From an uncultured Clostridia bacterium (GTDB lineage Bacteria; Bacillota; Clostridia; Christensenellales; CAG-917): 64,000 nt of DNA. Both the position numbers and the translations under genes were made by a program. Below are positions 33,364 through 41,320 of this stretch, piece after piece. The notes under the pieces were generated by a model that searched no databases, was not told the DNA's origin, and was given only the letters and a program-made list of their open reading frames with translations. Numbering within the stretch: position 1 is the stretch's first letter; each line of letters starts with the position of its first letter. The stretch lies in the NCBI GenBank assembly GCA_944332815.1, contig CALVKQ010000005.1:1-64000 (forward strand), in the 5' to 3' direction.

Positions 33364-34119
33364 ATGACCGTTCCGGAAGCGATATTGCTGGGGCTCGTGC
33401 AGGGTGCAGGAGAATTTTTGCCCATCTCCTCCTCGGGACATCTTCTGCTGCTGGAAAAACTGGGCATAGGAGAGGAGGACCTCTTCTTTAACATCTGCCT
33501 GCACCTGGGGACGCTGCTCTCCGTCCTGGTGTGCATGCGTTCCTCCGTCGCCGACCTCTTCCGCCGCGGAAACGGCAGACTTCGCCTTTACATCCTCGTC
33601 GCGTGCCTGCCCACCGTACTTTTTGCCCTGCTCTTCAAATATCTTGCTCCCTCCCTGGTGGACGGGGCCTATCTGCCCCTCGGTTTTGCCGTGACAGCCG
33701 CGCTCATCTTCATCTCCGAAAAACTCGCACCTGCGCAAAACGCGAGTTTATCCTACAAAAACACCTTATTAACAGGCGTTTTTCAGGGGATAGCCGTACT
33801 CCCCGGCATTTCCAGAAGCGGCGCGACCATAGCCGCGCTGCGCCTCTCGGGCGTGGAAAGACCGCGCGCGGCGGAGTTCTCTTTCCTCCTCTCTCTGCCC
33901 GTTATAATCGGTTCCGCGCTCTATGAGGGGACGGAACTCGCCGTGACGGGAGGACTGCAAGAGGTGTCAGTTCTCCCTCTGCTTTTAGGGATGGCGGCGG
34001 CGTTCTGCTCGGGGTGCGCCGCAATAAAACTTTTTCTCGCCCTCGTCCGCAAACGCTCCTCCCTCCCGTTTGCGTTCTACACCGCAGCCCTCGCCGTCGT
34101 TTCGTTTTGTGTCTTATAG
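33364..34119 (+). CDS. uppP: Undecaprenyl-diphosphatase UppP (BacA)
   Basis: 251 aa, about 7-8 membrane segments. It dephosphorylates undecaprenyl pyrophosphate, recycling the lipid carrier for peptidoglycan and other envelope polymers. The two signature regions are present: LGLVQGAGEFLPISSSGH (residues 8-25) and PGISRSGATIAALRLSG near residue 150. GGAGGG lies before the ATG. It is divergent from ychF. Somewhat short of the usual 265-275 aa but complete. Confidence 0.95.
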   Translation: MTVPEAILLGLVQGAGEFLPISSSGHLLLLEKLGIGEEDLFFNICLHLGTLLSVLVCMRSSVADLFRRGNGRLRLYILVACLPTVLFALLFKYLAPSLVDGAYLPLGFAVTAALIFISEKLAPAQNASLSYKNTLLTGVFQGIAVLPGISRSGATIAALRLSGVERPRAAEFSFLLSLPVIIGSALYEGTELAVTGGLQEVSVLPLLLGMAAAFCSGCAAIKLFLALVRKRSSLPFAFYTAALAVVSFCVL

Positions 34120-34414
34120 CAGGAGCCGTGAACGGGAGCCGTTCTCTGTTCCGAGTGGGGAGGAGTCCCGAATGGGACCCTGCAAAATATATGCTTTTTG
34201 TGAAATACATGCTTTTGGGGGGTCCCCGGGGAGGTGGGGGTTCACCCCCTGTCATGAGATAATGATACAGTTAAGCAGGTTTATATGCAAATATTGACAT
34301 GCCGGCGGATTTTTTGTATAATAATATCAGGGTAAAGAGAAGCATTGAGAGGAAGTCCGCTCGGGCATGCGACGGGCAGTTTTTCTTTTCTTTGCAAAAA
34401 CAGGAGAGATCGCC

Positions 34415-34894
34415 ATGAAAGTATTCATCAAAAACAAACTGATTTCGTGGGGCGGCGGCTCGGACGTCACGGACATTAACGGCGCGACCGTGTATAAAGT
34501 GAAAGGCAGGGTGTTCAGCATCGGCAGGAAGAAGGTGATGTGCGACCCGGAGGGCAACACTCTTTACGTCATCCGCAACAGGTGGTTCAACCCCATCCGA
34601 CACAAGACCTACATCAAAGACGCGGAGGGAAACAGAGTCGCCACTGTGTACAGCAAGGCGTTCGACCTCGCCACGCTTTATGCGGACACCACAACGGGGC
34701 AATACACCGTTCAAGGCAAATTCTTCAGCCGCTCCTCCACCATAGCGCGCGACAACGTACCGGTGGCGATCTTGGAAAGGCAGCTGACCGTGGTCTTGGA
34801 CGCGTTCTCCCTCGAAGCGGCGCCCGAAGATATCCCCTTTATGACCGCGCTCGTCATCGCGTTGGATAACCTCTGCGACAACCGCTCGAAGTGA
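34415..34894 (+). CDS. LURP-one-related/YxjI-like beta-barrel protein
   Basis: 159 aa. The pattern of short strands with repeated Asp-Gly turns (VTDINGATVYKVKGRVFSIG, VMCDPEGNTLYVIRNRW, YIKDAEGNRVATVYSK) fits the LURP-one/Tubby-like fold. It resembles family members whose role in bacteria is unknown; a membrane- or lipid-linked role is suspected by analogy only. ATG 34415 follows CAGGAGAG; an upstream frame start at 34367 lacks an RBS. It stands alone before a repeat island. Confidence 0.75.
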   Translation: MKVFIKNKLISWGGGSDVTDINGATVYKVKGRVFSIGRKKVMCDPEGNTLYVIRNRWFNPIRHKTYIKDAEGNRVATVYSKAFDLATLYADTTTGQYTVQGKFFSRSSTIARDNVPVAILERQLTVVLDAFSLEAAPEDIPFMTALVIALDNLCDNRSK

Positions 34895-34918
34895 TCGATC
34901 GGGAGCCACTCTCCCCTT

Positions 34919-35030
34919 TGTGGGGGATTTATTCCCCCACACCCCCGTACTATTGCGGAACGTGGATAACATACTGTTGTGCGTGGTGAAAAGTAATAGC
35001 TAGCCGTGCGCTTAGCACCCGTGCGTACCT
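34919..35030 (+). repeat. Hairpin plus GTACTATTGCG module, copy 1
   Basis: A hairpin (GTGGGGGA/TCCCCCAC) is followed by GTACTATTGCGGAACGTG, GATAACATACTGTTGTGCG, then GTAATAGCTAGCCGTGCGC. The same non-hairpin bases recur at 41731-41823 with a different hairpin in front, and partly at 41825-41860. Confidence 0.75.
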
Positions 35031-35035
35031 TATCC

Positions 35036-35159
35036 GGGACAATAGGGGACGGGGCAAAAATGTTCAAATGTGGGCAGGGAATGCCCACATTTGAACATTT
35101 GCGCCCCCAAGCCCCACCGCAGGTGGGTACCCCGGCTTTACCCCGTCCCCTATTGTCCC
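35036..35159 (+). repeat. Family II three-stem palindromic element, copy 1 (124 bp)
   Basis: A perfect 19-bp outer stem (35036-35054 with 35141-35159, ending in GGGGACGGGG) encloses a perfect 19-bp hairpin (35058-35076 with 35082-35100) and a third stem (AAGCC/GGCTT around CCCACC/GGTGGG, 35109-35138). Copy 2 at 41877-42000 has the same length and junction bases but different stems. Confidence 0.88.
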
Positions 35160-35222
35160 AACGCGTTCCTGTTTCTGTATAACGTGAAGCATGAGCGAGC
35201 GTGCTTGAACACACTTCACGCC

Positions 35223-35379
35223 CATTCGAAGACGGAATAAATACTCTATTTCTCACGTGCACTCTTTCGGGGCGTGCTTGATTTACAACTTTCTCATTCA
35301 AAGACGGAACCACGCGCCGCTCAGCCAAACTTGCACCGTGGGCGAGCATTCGCCCACGCTTGCAAGTCGCGGCGCGTCC
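35223..35379 (+). repeat. Family III module with branched hairpin, copy 1
   Basis: CATTCGAAGACGGAATAA, GGGCGTGCTTGATTT and AAGACGGAAC are followed by a long hairpin. Its parts are CGCGCCGC (35313-35320) with 35369-35376, CTTGCA (35330-35335) with 35361-35366, and GTGGGCG (35338-35344) with 35351-35357. Copy 2 (42319-42472, opposite strand) keeps the outer stem and flanks but changes both inner stems on both arms. Confidence 0.82.
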
Positions 35380-35613
35380 AACCCCGTACACGATGTGCAC
35401 TTATTCGGAACGGAGCCGCAACAGGCGGCGACCGTGTGAGTGCCGAACCGAAGGTCCAGCGATTGTTACGCGAAGCGTCAATCGCGTCGCGCTAGACGAA
35501 TAGTGCGTCGGCAATGCGCCACTCTCTTCGCGTAGCGGGCGCATTGCAAGCGGCATAACATGGCGGCTCCGCAGAGGTGCCGTCCTCGGAAGCAGTCGTG
35601 CGCGAGCGCCGAA

Positions 35614-35705
35614 GGTTTCCCCCAAAATGGTGGGTTCCCTTTTAAGGGGGAACGTCTGGGGTCCCCACCGAAAGCATTTTCGGTGGGGTAAATTAGGGGG
35701 AAACC
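35614..35705 (+). repeat. Three-way-junction palindrome
   Basis: Outer stem GGTTTCCCCC (35614-35623) with 35696-35705, an inner hairpin GTTCCC/GGGAAC (35634-35653), and a perfect 11-bp hairpin CCCCACCGAAA (35663-35673) with 35678-35688. The last is preceded by GGGGTCC, forming the recurrent GGGGTCCCC-hairpin-GGGGTAAATT submodule also found at 9131-9168. Confidence 0.8.
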
Positions 35706-35808
35706 CGAAGGAAGGGGGCAAACAACACTTAAATGTTTAGGAGGATTGTCCCATATTCCGAAGGGAAGGAGGGGACACAACACTCCCATGTTTGGGGAAC
35801 GCAACTCA

Positions 35809-35850
35809 TTAAAACCCTATTTGGATGAAGAATGCGAAAACGTCTTTGTC
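35809..35850. repeat. Family I left-end remnant
   Basis: TATTTGGATGAAGAATGCGA (from 35819) matches the conserved left internal segment of copies B and D; the right half of the element is missing. Confidence 0.6.
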
Positions 35851-35885
35851 AGGGGACGCGCTCCCGAACTTTTTTATTATAAAAG

Positions 35886-35925
35886 TGCGCCGAGTGTTGC
35901 GAGCGAAGCCGCAACACTCGGCGCA
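35886..35925. repeat. Perfect 16-bp hairpin
   Basis: TGCGCCGAGTGTTGCG (35886-35901) pairs exactly with 35910-35925 around eight bases; both sides are flanked by AT-rich TTATAAAAG-like sequence. It could serve as a terminator for transcripts from either side. Confidence 0.7.
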
Positions 35926-35992
35926 ATATTATATAAAAGTTTGGGGTCGAGGGGCATAATGCCCATCGCGGGGTGCAGGGGCGGCGCCCCTG

Positions 35993-37612
35993 CTATTTCA
36001 GTTTGACCACGACGACGCCGTCGGCAGGGATGCGCGCCACTATCTTCCCGTTTTCGAGGGCGGCGTCCCCCGTGACTATGCTCATCGCCTCACCTTTGCC
36101 CGTGTACGCCACATAGTCGTCATGTGCGAGTTTTGCGACATCTAACCGCCTCTTTTGCGTCAATTTGCTCTTGTTGAAGAAGCAGACCGCCACTCCCCCG
36201 TCGGCAAGCGGTTTTGCGAGCACGTCCACAAGTCCGCTCTTTATGCGTTTGGCTTGTTTGCCGAGGGCGTCCTGATCGATGGCGATAAGGTCGCGGTTGG
36301 TCACCATGTCCAGCACGGGCTTGGATATCTTGCGCAAGTCGTTGCCGAGCACGAGCGGCGCGCTCATCATGCACCATAACGCAAAGTGCGAAAGGTTTTG
36401 GTGATACGTGAGTTTGCCGTTGCCCACTTCCAGCATATCCGGGTCGTTGAAATGCCCGGGGAAAGCGTACTTCCACAGCTTCACGTTTCTGGAATATATG
36501 GTCTTTATCCAGAACCACCATGGACGGATATCGGGCGTGGTGCGCCACATGTTGCCTGCCGACGCGCCCCACAGCCAAGGCTTGCGGAAGCCCCATTCGC
36601 AAATGGAGAACAGTATGGGTTTCGGCGCTTCTCCCCTCTCCGCCGCTCTTTCCTCGACGGCGGCTTTCAGGCAGCGCGACATCTTGCGGTACTGTATCGC
36701 GGCGCTGTCGCGCGCGTTTGCCACGGGGTTGCCGAGTTCCACGACGTTCCTGCCCTGTTTGAGCCTCACCACCGTTTGGAAACGCGCCGTGAGATTATAC
36801 TTTTTCTGGGGAGGGAACATGATGCCCTCGCACTCCTCGCCGTTCACCGTAACGCCGAGATACTTCTCATATCTGCCGTGCTTCTTGATGCAGACCGTAA
36901 GAGCGTACTCCCCGTCCGCGTCGGCGACTATATTGTCGAAAACTATGCTCCCCTTGCCTGCGTCCAACCCGGAAACGTACTGTCCTCCGGGCAGTTCCGC
37001 GCACTTCATGCGGCGCGCAAGCCCTTTCAGCACGGCGTTGGACACCTGATATTCCGCCGCCTTACCGCTGCCGAGCGGCGCGACTTCGACAGCGTACACC
37101 AAAGGCGCGTACCTCGGCACGGGGATGTTGTGGCAGAAGTCGTACTTGAAATATTCCGCCCCCCACTTCGCGAGCGTGCGCGCGTCATCCCTCTCTCTCC
37201 CGAGGCTTGCCGGCAGGTCCTCGCAGGTGAGCGTCCCGTTGGAGGAATACAGCCCCACTTTGAACCCCATCCCGTTCAGCTCCTCGATGAGAGCAGGTAT
37301 CCCGTCCGGGAAACGAGTGAGGTCGCCCTGCCACTCCCCGTTCTCGTCGCGCATATTGGAGTGCCAGTTGTCGTCGAGGTTGACGTAACGGTAACCTGCG
37401 TCGTACAGCCCGGAATCCTTCATTGCGCGCGCCGTCGCGATGATGAGGTCGTGGTCGATACGGTTGCGGAAAGTGTTCCAGCTGGACCACCCCATGAGCG
37501 GCGTACTCCCCACCCCGTTGTCATACACGGGACGCGTTTTCTCCTGTTCGACGACGGGAGCAAACATCCGTCTTATATAACAAAACGGGCACATCTTATT
37601 GCGTTTTTGCAT
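35993..37612 (-). CDS. GH27 alpha-galactosidase-type glycosidase with inserted domain
   Basis: 539 aa. GH27 (beta/alpha)8 enzyme, probably removing terminal alpha-galactose (or beta-L-arabinopyranose) from plant oligosaccharides. PLMGWSSWNTF, YVNLDDNW and FKVGLYSSNG are family signatures. The nucleophile is Asp in KYDFCH (about residue 158) and the acid/base Asp in FNDPDMLEVG (about 392). Between them, residues about 172-308 form an inserted beta-rich module resembling a carbohydrate-binding domain. There is no signal peptide, so it acts in the cytosol. ATG 37612 follows AAGGAG. It follows the GH13 gene by 51 bases. Confidence 0.9.
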   Translation of the reverse strand: MQKRNKMCPFCYIRRMFAPVVEQEKTRPVYDNGVGSTPLMGWSSWNTFRNRIDHDLIIATARAMKDSGLYDAGYRYVNLDDNWHSNMRDENGEWQGDLTRFPDGIPALIEELNGMGFKVGLYSSNGTLTCEDLPASLGRERDDARTLAKWGAEYFKYDFCHNIPVPRYAPLVYAVEVAPLGSGKAAEYQVSNAVLKGLARRMKCAELPGGQYVSGLDAGKGSIVFDNIVADADGEYALTVCIKKHGRYEKYLGVTVNGEECEGIMFPPQKKYNLTARFQTVVRLKQGRNVVELGNPVANARDSAAIQYRKMSRCLKAAVEERAAERGEAPKPILFSICEWGFRKPWLWGASAGNMWRTTPDIRPWWFWIKTIYSRNVKLWKYAFPGHFNDPDMLEVGNGKLTYHQNLSHFALWCMMSAPLVLGNDLRKISKPVLDMVTNRDLIAIDQDALGKQAKRIKSGLVDVLAKPLADGGVAVCFFNKSKLTQKRRLDVAKLAHDDYVAYTGKGEAMSIVTGDAALENGKIVARIPADGVVVVKLK

Positions 37613-37663
37613 GATGAACTTCTCCTTCTGCAAAAGCCGCGCCGTCAGGCGCGGCATCTTCTC

Positions 37664-39334
37664 TCATTTTCCGGGCGCCGCGGTGTACCAGACGCGCGCC
37701 TCGTAGGGCTTCATGACGCTGCCGGGAGCGCCGGGATAATTGCTTATCAGCTGCTTTGCTCCCGTAGGCACGCACCCGGAGGGGAATGCCACCTCTCCGT
37801 CCGTCATGTTGATGATCACCGTCATGACGCCGCCGTCCTCCGCGAGCTTGTCGTAGGCGAATATCTTCTTGCTCCTGCCCAGCTTCTCGACATACTTGCC
37901 GTATATCGCCGCGTCCTTATACTGCTTGCGCAGCGCTATCACCGCGCGGTAATAGTTGAGGATGGAGTCGGGGTCGCTCTCCTCCGCCGCGACGTTTATC
38001 TGCTTATAGTTGGGGTTGACATGGAACCAGGGTTTTCCCGTGGTGAAGCCTGCGTTCTCCTCCGCGCTCCATTGCATACAGGTGCGCGCGTTGTCGCGAG
38101 CGGCGTAGGCGCAGTTCTCGAACACCTTCTTTTCGGAGAAGAGGTGCGTCTTTTCCATGATGTCTTTGGCGCAGAAGGTGGCGACGTCCACGAAGTCGTC
38201 CCAGCCTTTGAAGGGGTAATCCAGCATGCCTATCTCCTGCCCCTGATACACAAAGTGCGTGCCGGACATGAAAGTGTAAAGAGTCGCGAGCGCTTTGCCG
38301 CTCTCCCGTCTGAACTTCTCGCTGCCGTAACGGGAGATGACGCGCGGCTGGTCGTGGTTTTCCAGATAATTGGTGTTCCACGCCACGCCGTACATCTTAT
38401 GCTGCCAGTTGCGGTACACCTTTTTGAGCTTGCGCAGGTTGAACTTGGTGCGCAGATAGCTGGTCATGAAACAGTCCGCTTCCATGTGCTGGAACTGGAA
38501 CATCATATCCAGCTGCTGATCCTCCCCTTCCGTGATGTATTTGAGCGCATTTTTTGGGGTCATCATGGGCGCTTCGCCGAGCTGGAACGCGTCGTAGTTC
38601 TTGACCACCTGCCTGTACTCTTTGAGATACTTGTGGATGTTGGGTCCGGGGGAATAGTGCTCCATGCCGCGCATTATCGGCAGGGGGAACCCGTTGGGCA
38701 GTCCCTCGCGCTTGCTTATGTAGGTGATGACGTCCTCTCTGAACCCGTCCACACCCATGTCCAGCCAGAAGCGCATGACATTTTTGACCTCTTCGCGCAC
38801 GGCAGGGTTGTCATGGTTGAGGTCGGGCTGCTCCACGGCAAACAGGTGCAGGTAATACTCCCCTCTCTCCTCGTTCCACTGCCACGCGTTGCCGGGGAAA
38901 GTGGACATCCAGTTGTTGGGGAACTTCTTCCCGTCCTTGCCTCTGCCCGGACGCCAGATGTAATAGTCCTTATACTTCGGGTCTTTTGCCGCGCTCTTTT
39001 TGAACCACTCGTGCTGATCGGAAGTGTGGTTGACCACAAGGTCCATGATGACCTTCATGCCGCGCGAATGCGCGCCGTCCAGCACTGCCTTGAAATCCTC
39101 CATCGTGCCGTACTCGGGATTGATGTTGTAGTAATCCGCTATGTCGTAGCCGTAATCTTTTTGCGGAGATGCGTAGAGCGGCGAAAACCATATCGCGTCC
39201 ACGCCGAGGCTCTTGATGTAATCCAGCTTCCCGAGCACGCCCGTAAGGTCGCCCACGCCGTCGCCGTTGCCGTCCGCGAAGCTGCGCGGCCATATCTGAT
39301 ATACGGAAAGTTCCTTGAACCAAGTCTTTTTCAT
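37664..39334 (-). CDS. GH13 alpha-glucosidase / oligo-1,6-glucosidase
   Basis: 556 aa, typical GH13_31 size. It hydrolyses alpha-glucosidic bonds in short oligosaccharides. GH13 conserved regions are in order: DLVVNHTSDQHEWF, GFREDVITY (nucleophile Asp near 200), FQLGEAPMM (acid/base Glu) and YLENHDQPRVISRYG (transition-state Asp). The protein lacks a signal peptide and is cytosolic. ATG 39334 is preferred over 39340 because GGGGG sits seven bases before it. Forms a two-gene sugar-degradation unit with the GH27 gene; a palindrome at 39360-39377 may be its operator. No transporter or regulator is adjacent. Confidence 0.92.
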   Translation of the reverse strand: MKKTWFKELSVYQIWPRSFADGNGDGVGDLTGVLGKLDYIKSLGVDAIWFSPLYASPQKDYGYDIADYYNINPEYGTMEDFKAVLDGAHSRGMKVIMDLVVNHTSDQHEWFKKSAAKDPKYKDYYIWRPGRGKDGKKFPNNWMSTFPGNAWQWNEERGEYYLHLFAVEQPDLNHDNPAVREEVKNVMRFWLDMGVDGFREDVITYISKREGLPNGFPLPIMRGMEHYSPGPNIHKYLKEYRQVVKNYDAFQLGEAPMMTPKNALKYITEGEDQQLDMMFQFQHMEADCFMTSYLRTKFNLRKLKKVYRNWQHKMYGVAWNTNYLENHDQPRVISRYGSEKFRRESGKALATLYTFMSGTHFVYQGQEIGMLDYPFKGWDDFVDVATFCAKDIMEKTHLFSEKKVFENCAYAARDNARTCMQWSAEENAGFTTGKPWFHVNPNYKQINVAAEESDPDSILNYYRAVIALRKQYKDAAIYGKYVEKLGRSKKIFAYDKLAEDGGVMTVIINMTDGEVAFPSGCVPTGAKQLISNYPGAPGSVMKPYEARVWYTAAPGK

Positions 39335-39359
39335 GTTCATACCCCCTGCATGGCAGTCT

Positions 39360-39377
39360 TGTTATATTATGATAACA
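39360..39377. promoter_or_regulatory. Inverted repeat upstream of the glycosidase unit
   Basis: TGTTAT (39360-39365), six bases, ATAACA (39372-39377), 26 bases before the GH13 start. It could be an operator for a sugar-responsive repressor encoded elsewhere. Confidence 0.5.
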
Positions 39378-39541
39378 TCTTTTACTCTTTCTTTCAACAC
39401 TCAAAATGCGCACGCGCGCAAAACGCACCCGTCCTCCGCCTTCCGTCCGGATGCGCCCCTCCCCGTACACATCAACGCAACGTCCACTCGGTTAGCAGCT
39501 GCGAATTTTCCCTCTCCCCCGAAAAACATTCTTCGTCGGGC

Positions 39542-39586
39542 TTGACAAACGTCGCGAACGCCTTTATAATAATAGTAACGATTATT
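39542..39586 (+). promoter_or_regulatory. perR promoter with overlapping operator
   Basis: TTGACA (39542-39547), exactly 17 bases, TATAAT (39565-39570). Overlapping the -10 is AATAAT-AGTAACG-ATTATT (39568-39586), a perfect inverted repeat of the AT-rich Fur/PerR-operator type. This suggests the regulator represses its own operon. Confidence 0.8.
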
Positions 39587-39600
39587 GATAAGGAGCGCAT

Positions 39601-40005
39601 ATGCAGGCAGCCACCGCACCCAAACGCATGACTCGCCAAAAGGCGGCGATACAAGCCGCCGTGATGTCGTCGTGCGATCATCCCACCGCCGCCGTTCTTT
39701 GCGACCGCGTGCGCGCCGTCATCCCGAACATCAGCCTCGGGACGGTGTACAGGGTGTTGGGCGCGCTTTCCGAAGAGGGCGCGGTGAGGGAGATATCAGT
39801 GCCGGGCGCACCGTCGCGCTATGACAAGACTACCTGCGCTCACGCTCATTTTTACTGCTCCGCTTGCGGCTCCGTGACGGACGTGGACGTGGACGAAGAC
39901 GCGCTCATCCGTCATGCGGACTGTGCTTGCGGTGGAGCGGTGATAGAGGACGCAGAAGTCATATTCCGCGGTTTATGTGCAAAATGTAAGGGGGTAAACC
40001 AATGA
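39601..40005 (+). CDS. perR: Fur-family regulator, PerR-like
   Basis: 134 aa. The winged-helix N-terminus ([21 protein letters not shown], then [21 protein letters not shown]) is followed by a dimerisation domain with HxH in CAHAHFYC and the structural zinc site CSAC...CAKC. Such repressors sense peroxide or iron. The PerR assignment rests on the downstream partner, a peroxide-reducing rubrerythrin fusion, and on a PerR-like box at another rubrerythrin (19894-19908). Overlaps the next gene by four bases (ATGA). AAGGAG precedes the ATG. Confidence 0.85.
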   Translation: MQAATAPKRMTRQKAAIQAAVMSSCDHPTAAVLCDRVRAVIPNISLGTVYRVLGALSEEGAVREISVPGAPSRYDKTTCAHAHFYCSACGSVTDVDVDEDALIRHADCACGGAVIEDAEVIFRGLCAKCKGVNQ

Positions 40006-41219
40006 ATTTGCTGTTTAAGATAACTTACGGGCTGTATTTGCTCAGTTCGGAAGCGGAGGGAAAACACGGGGGATGCGTCATCAACACCCTCTCCCAGCAG
40101 ACCTCCGAGCCGGAGAGGTTCTCCGTGACGGTCAACAAGATGAACTTCACTCACGACCTCATCGCAAAGAGCGGAAAGTTTGCCGTCGCGCTGCTTTCCA
40201 AAAAGGTGAAGTTCGACCTCATCAAAGGGTTCGGGATGCGCAGCGGCAGGGATGCGGACAAGTTCGCGGACGTGGACTTCGTCACCGCCCAAAACGGCTG
40301 CAAAGTCCCCACCGATGGCGTGCTGGGCTTCTTCGGTATGAAGGTGGAGGACAGCATCGACCTCGGCACGCACACCATGTTCCTGGCGTCCGCGACGGAG
40401 AGCAGGGTGCTTGACGGCAACGCGGAAGAGCTCACTTACGCTTACTATCACAGCGACGTCAAGCCGAAGCCTGCCCCCACGCCCGTTGCCTCGGACGAAG
40501 AGGTTTGGGTGTGCCGCATATGCGGCTACGTCCACCGCGGTCCCCTGCCCCCCGACTTCGTGTGCCCCGTCTGCAAGCACGGCGCGCAGGATTTCGAAAA
40601 AGTAAACAAAGAAAATGCCGGCTCCGCCGACACCATAAATCAAAATATCATTGTTTCAAAAGGAGAAAAAATTATGGCAAAATTCAGATGCAGCGTTTGC
40701 GGTTACGTTCACGAAGGAGCGGAGGCGCCCGAGCAGTGCCCCGTCTGCAAAGCAAGCAAGGATAAGTTCGTCAAGATCGAAGAGGGCGTCATGAACTGGG
40801 CTGCCGAGCACGTCATCGGCGTCGCACAGGGCGTGCCTGCCGACATCATGGAAGGGCTGAAAGCCAACTTCGAAGGCGAGTGCACCGAGGTCGGTATGTA
40901 CCTCGCCATGGCAAGAGCCGCTCACCGCGAAGGCTATCCCGAGATCGGTCTTTACTGGGAAAAGGCTGCCTACGAAGAGGCTGAACACGCCGCCAAGTTC
41001 GCAGAGCTCATCGGCGAAGTCGTGTCCCCCTCCACCAAAGTCAACCTCGAAAAGAGAGTCGAGGCGGAGAACGGCGCGACCCTGGGCAAGTTCGAGCTCG
41101 CAAAACGCGCCAAGGAAGAAGGACTGGACGCCATCCACGACACCGTCCACGAAATGGCGCGCGACGAGGCACGTCACGGCAAAGCCTTCGCAGGACTCCT
41201 CGCCCGTTACTTCAAGTAA
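40002..41219 (+). CDS. Fusion: flavin reductase-rubredoxin (Hrb) with reverse rubrerythrin
   Basis: 405 aa in one frame. Residues 1-155 are an FMN-binding flavin reductase ([21 protein letters not shown]). About 168-205 are a rubredoxin ([12 protein letters not shown]...CPVCKHG); together these match high-molecular-weight rubredoxin. Residues 225-405 are a reverse-type rubrerythrin: rubredoxin first ([15 protein letters not shown]...CPVCKAS), then the diiron domain with E/ExxH ligands ([25 protein letters not shown]). The joining segment (about 206-224) is AT-rich and looks like a former intergenic region. AAAGGAG lies before an internal ATG at 40674, so a separate 181-aa rubrerythrin may also be made. 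Likely NADH peroxidase. Controlled with perR. Confidence 0.88.
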   Translation: MNLLFKITYGLYLLSSEAEGKHGGCVINTLSQQTSEPERFSVTVNKMNFTHDLIAKSGKFAVALLSKKVKFDLIKGFGMRSGRDADKFADVDFVTAQNGCKVPTDGVLGFFGMKVEDSIDLGTHTMFLASATESRVLDGNAEELTYAYYHSDVKPKPAPTPVASDEEVWVCRICGYVHRGPLPPDFVCPVCKHGAQDFEKVNKENAGSADTINQNIIVSKGEKIMAKFRCSVCGYVHEGAEAPEQCPVCKASKDKFVKIEEGVMNWAAEHVIGVAQGVPADIMEGLKANFEGECTEVGMYLAMARAAHREGYPEIGLYWEKAAYEEAEHAAKFAELIGEVVSPSTKVNLEKRVEAENGATLGKFELAKRAKEEGLDAIHDTVHEMARDEARHGKAFAGLLARYFK

Positions 41220-41270
41220 GCCTTTCGTTTACTCCCACCCTGCCCCCTCCTCCCGAGGTGCGGCAGGGAT

Positions 41271-41298
41271 AAAAAGAGCGCCTTTCGGCGCTCTTTTT
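41271..41298. terminator. Bidirectional terminator
   Basis: AAAAAGAGCGCC pairs with GGCGCTCTTTTT around a short loop, between the rubrerythrin fusion and the convergent lipoprotein remnant. Confidence 0.92.
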
Positions 41299-41320
41299 CT
41301 TTTGCTCGTTTTCCCGTCCG

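Larger units (their letters stand above)
34895..35992. other. Intergenic repeat island 2
   Basis: About 1.1 kb between convergent genes, without credible coding sequence. In order: a hairpin plus GTACTATTGCG module (34919-35030), a 124-bp family II element (35036-35159), a family III module (35223-35379), further hairpins (near 35460-35560), a three-way-junction element (35614-35705), a family I left end (35809-35850) and a 16-bp perfect hairpin (35886-35925). Much of it recurs at 41.7-42.6 kb. Confidence 0.8.

Noticed and set aside
34895..35992. Insertion sequence in the repeat islands
   Set aside because: No transposase, integrase or reverse-transcriptase frame is present in any island; the repeats are non-coding palindromes.
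36386..39631. A 1081-codon plus-strand open frame over the GH27 and GH13 genes
   Set aside because: Antisense shadow; it spans two genes and an intergenic gap and shows no family features.
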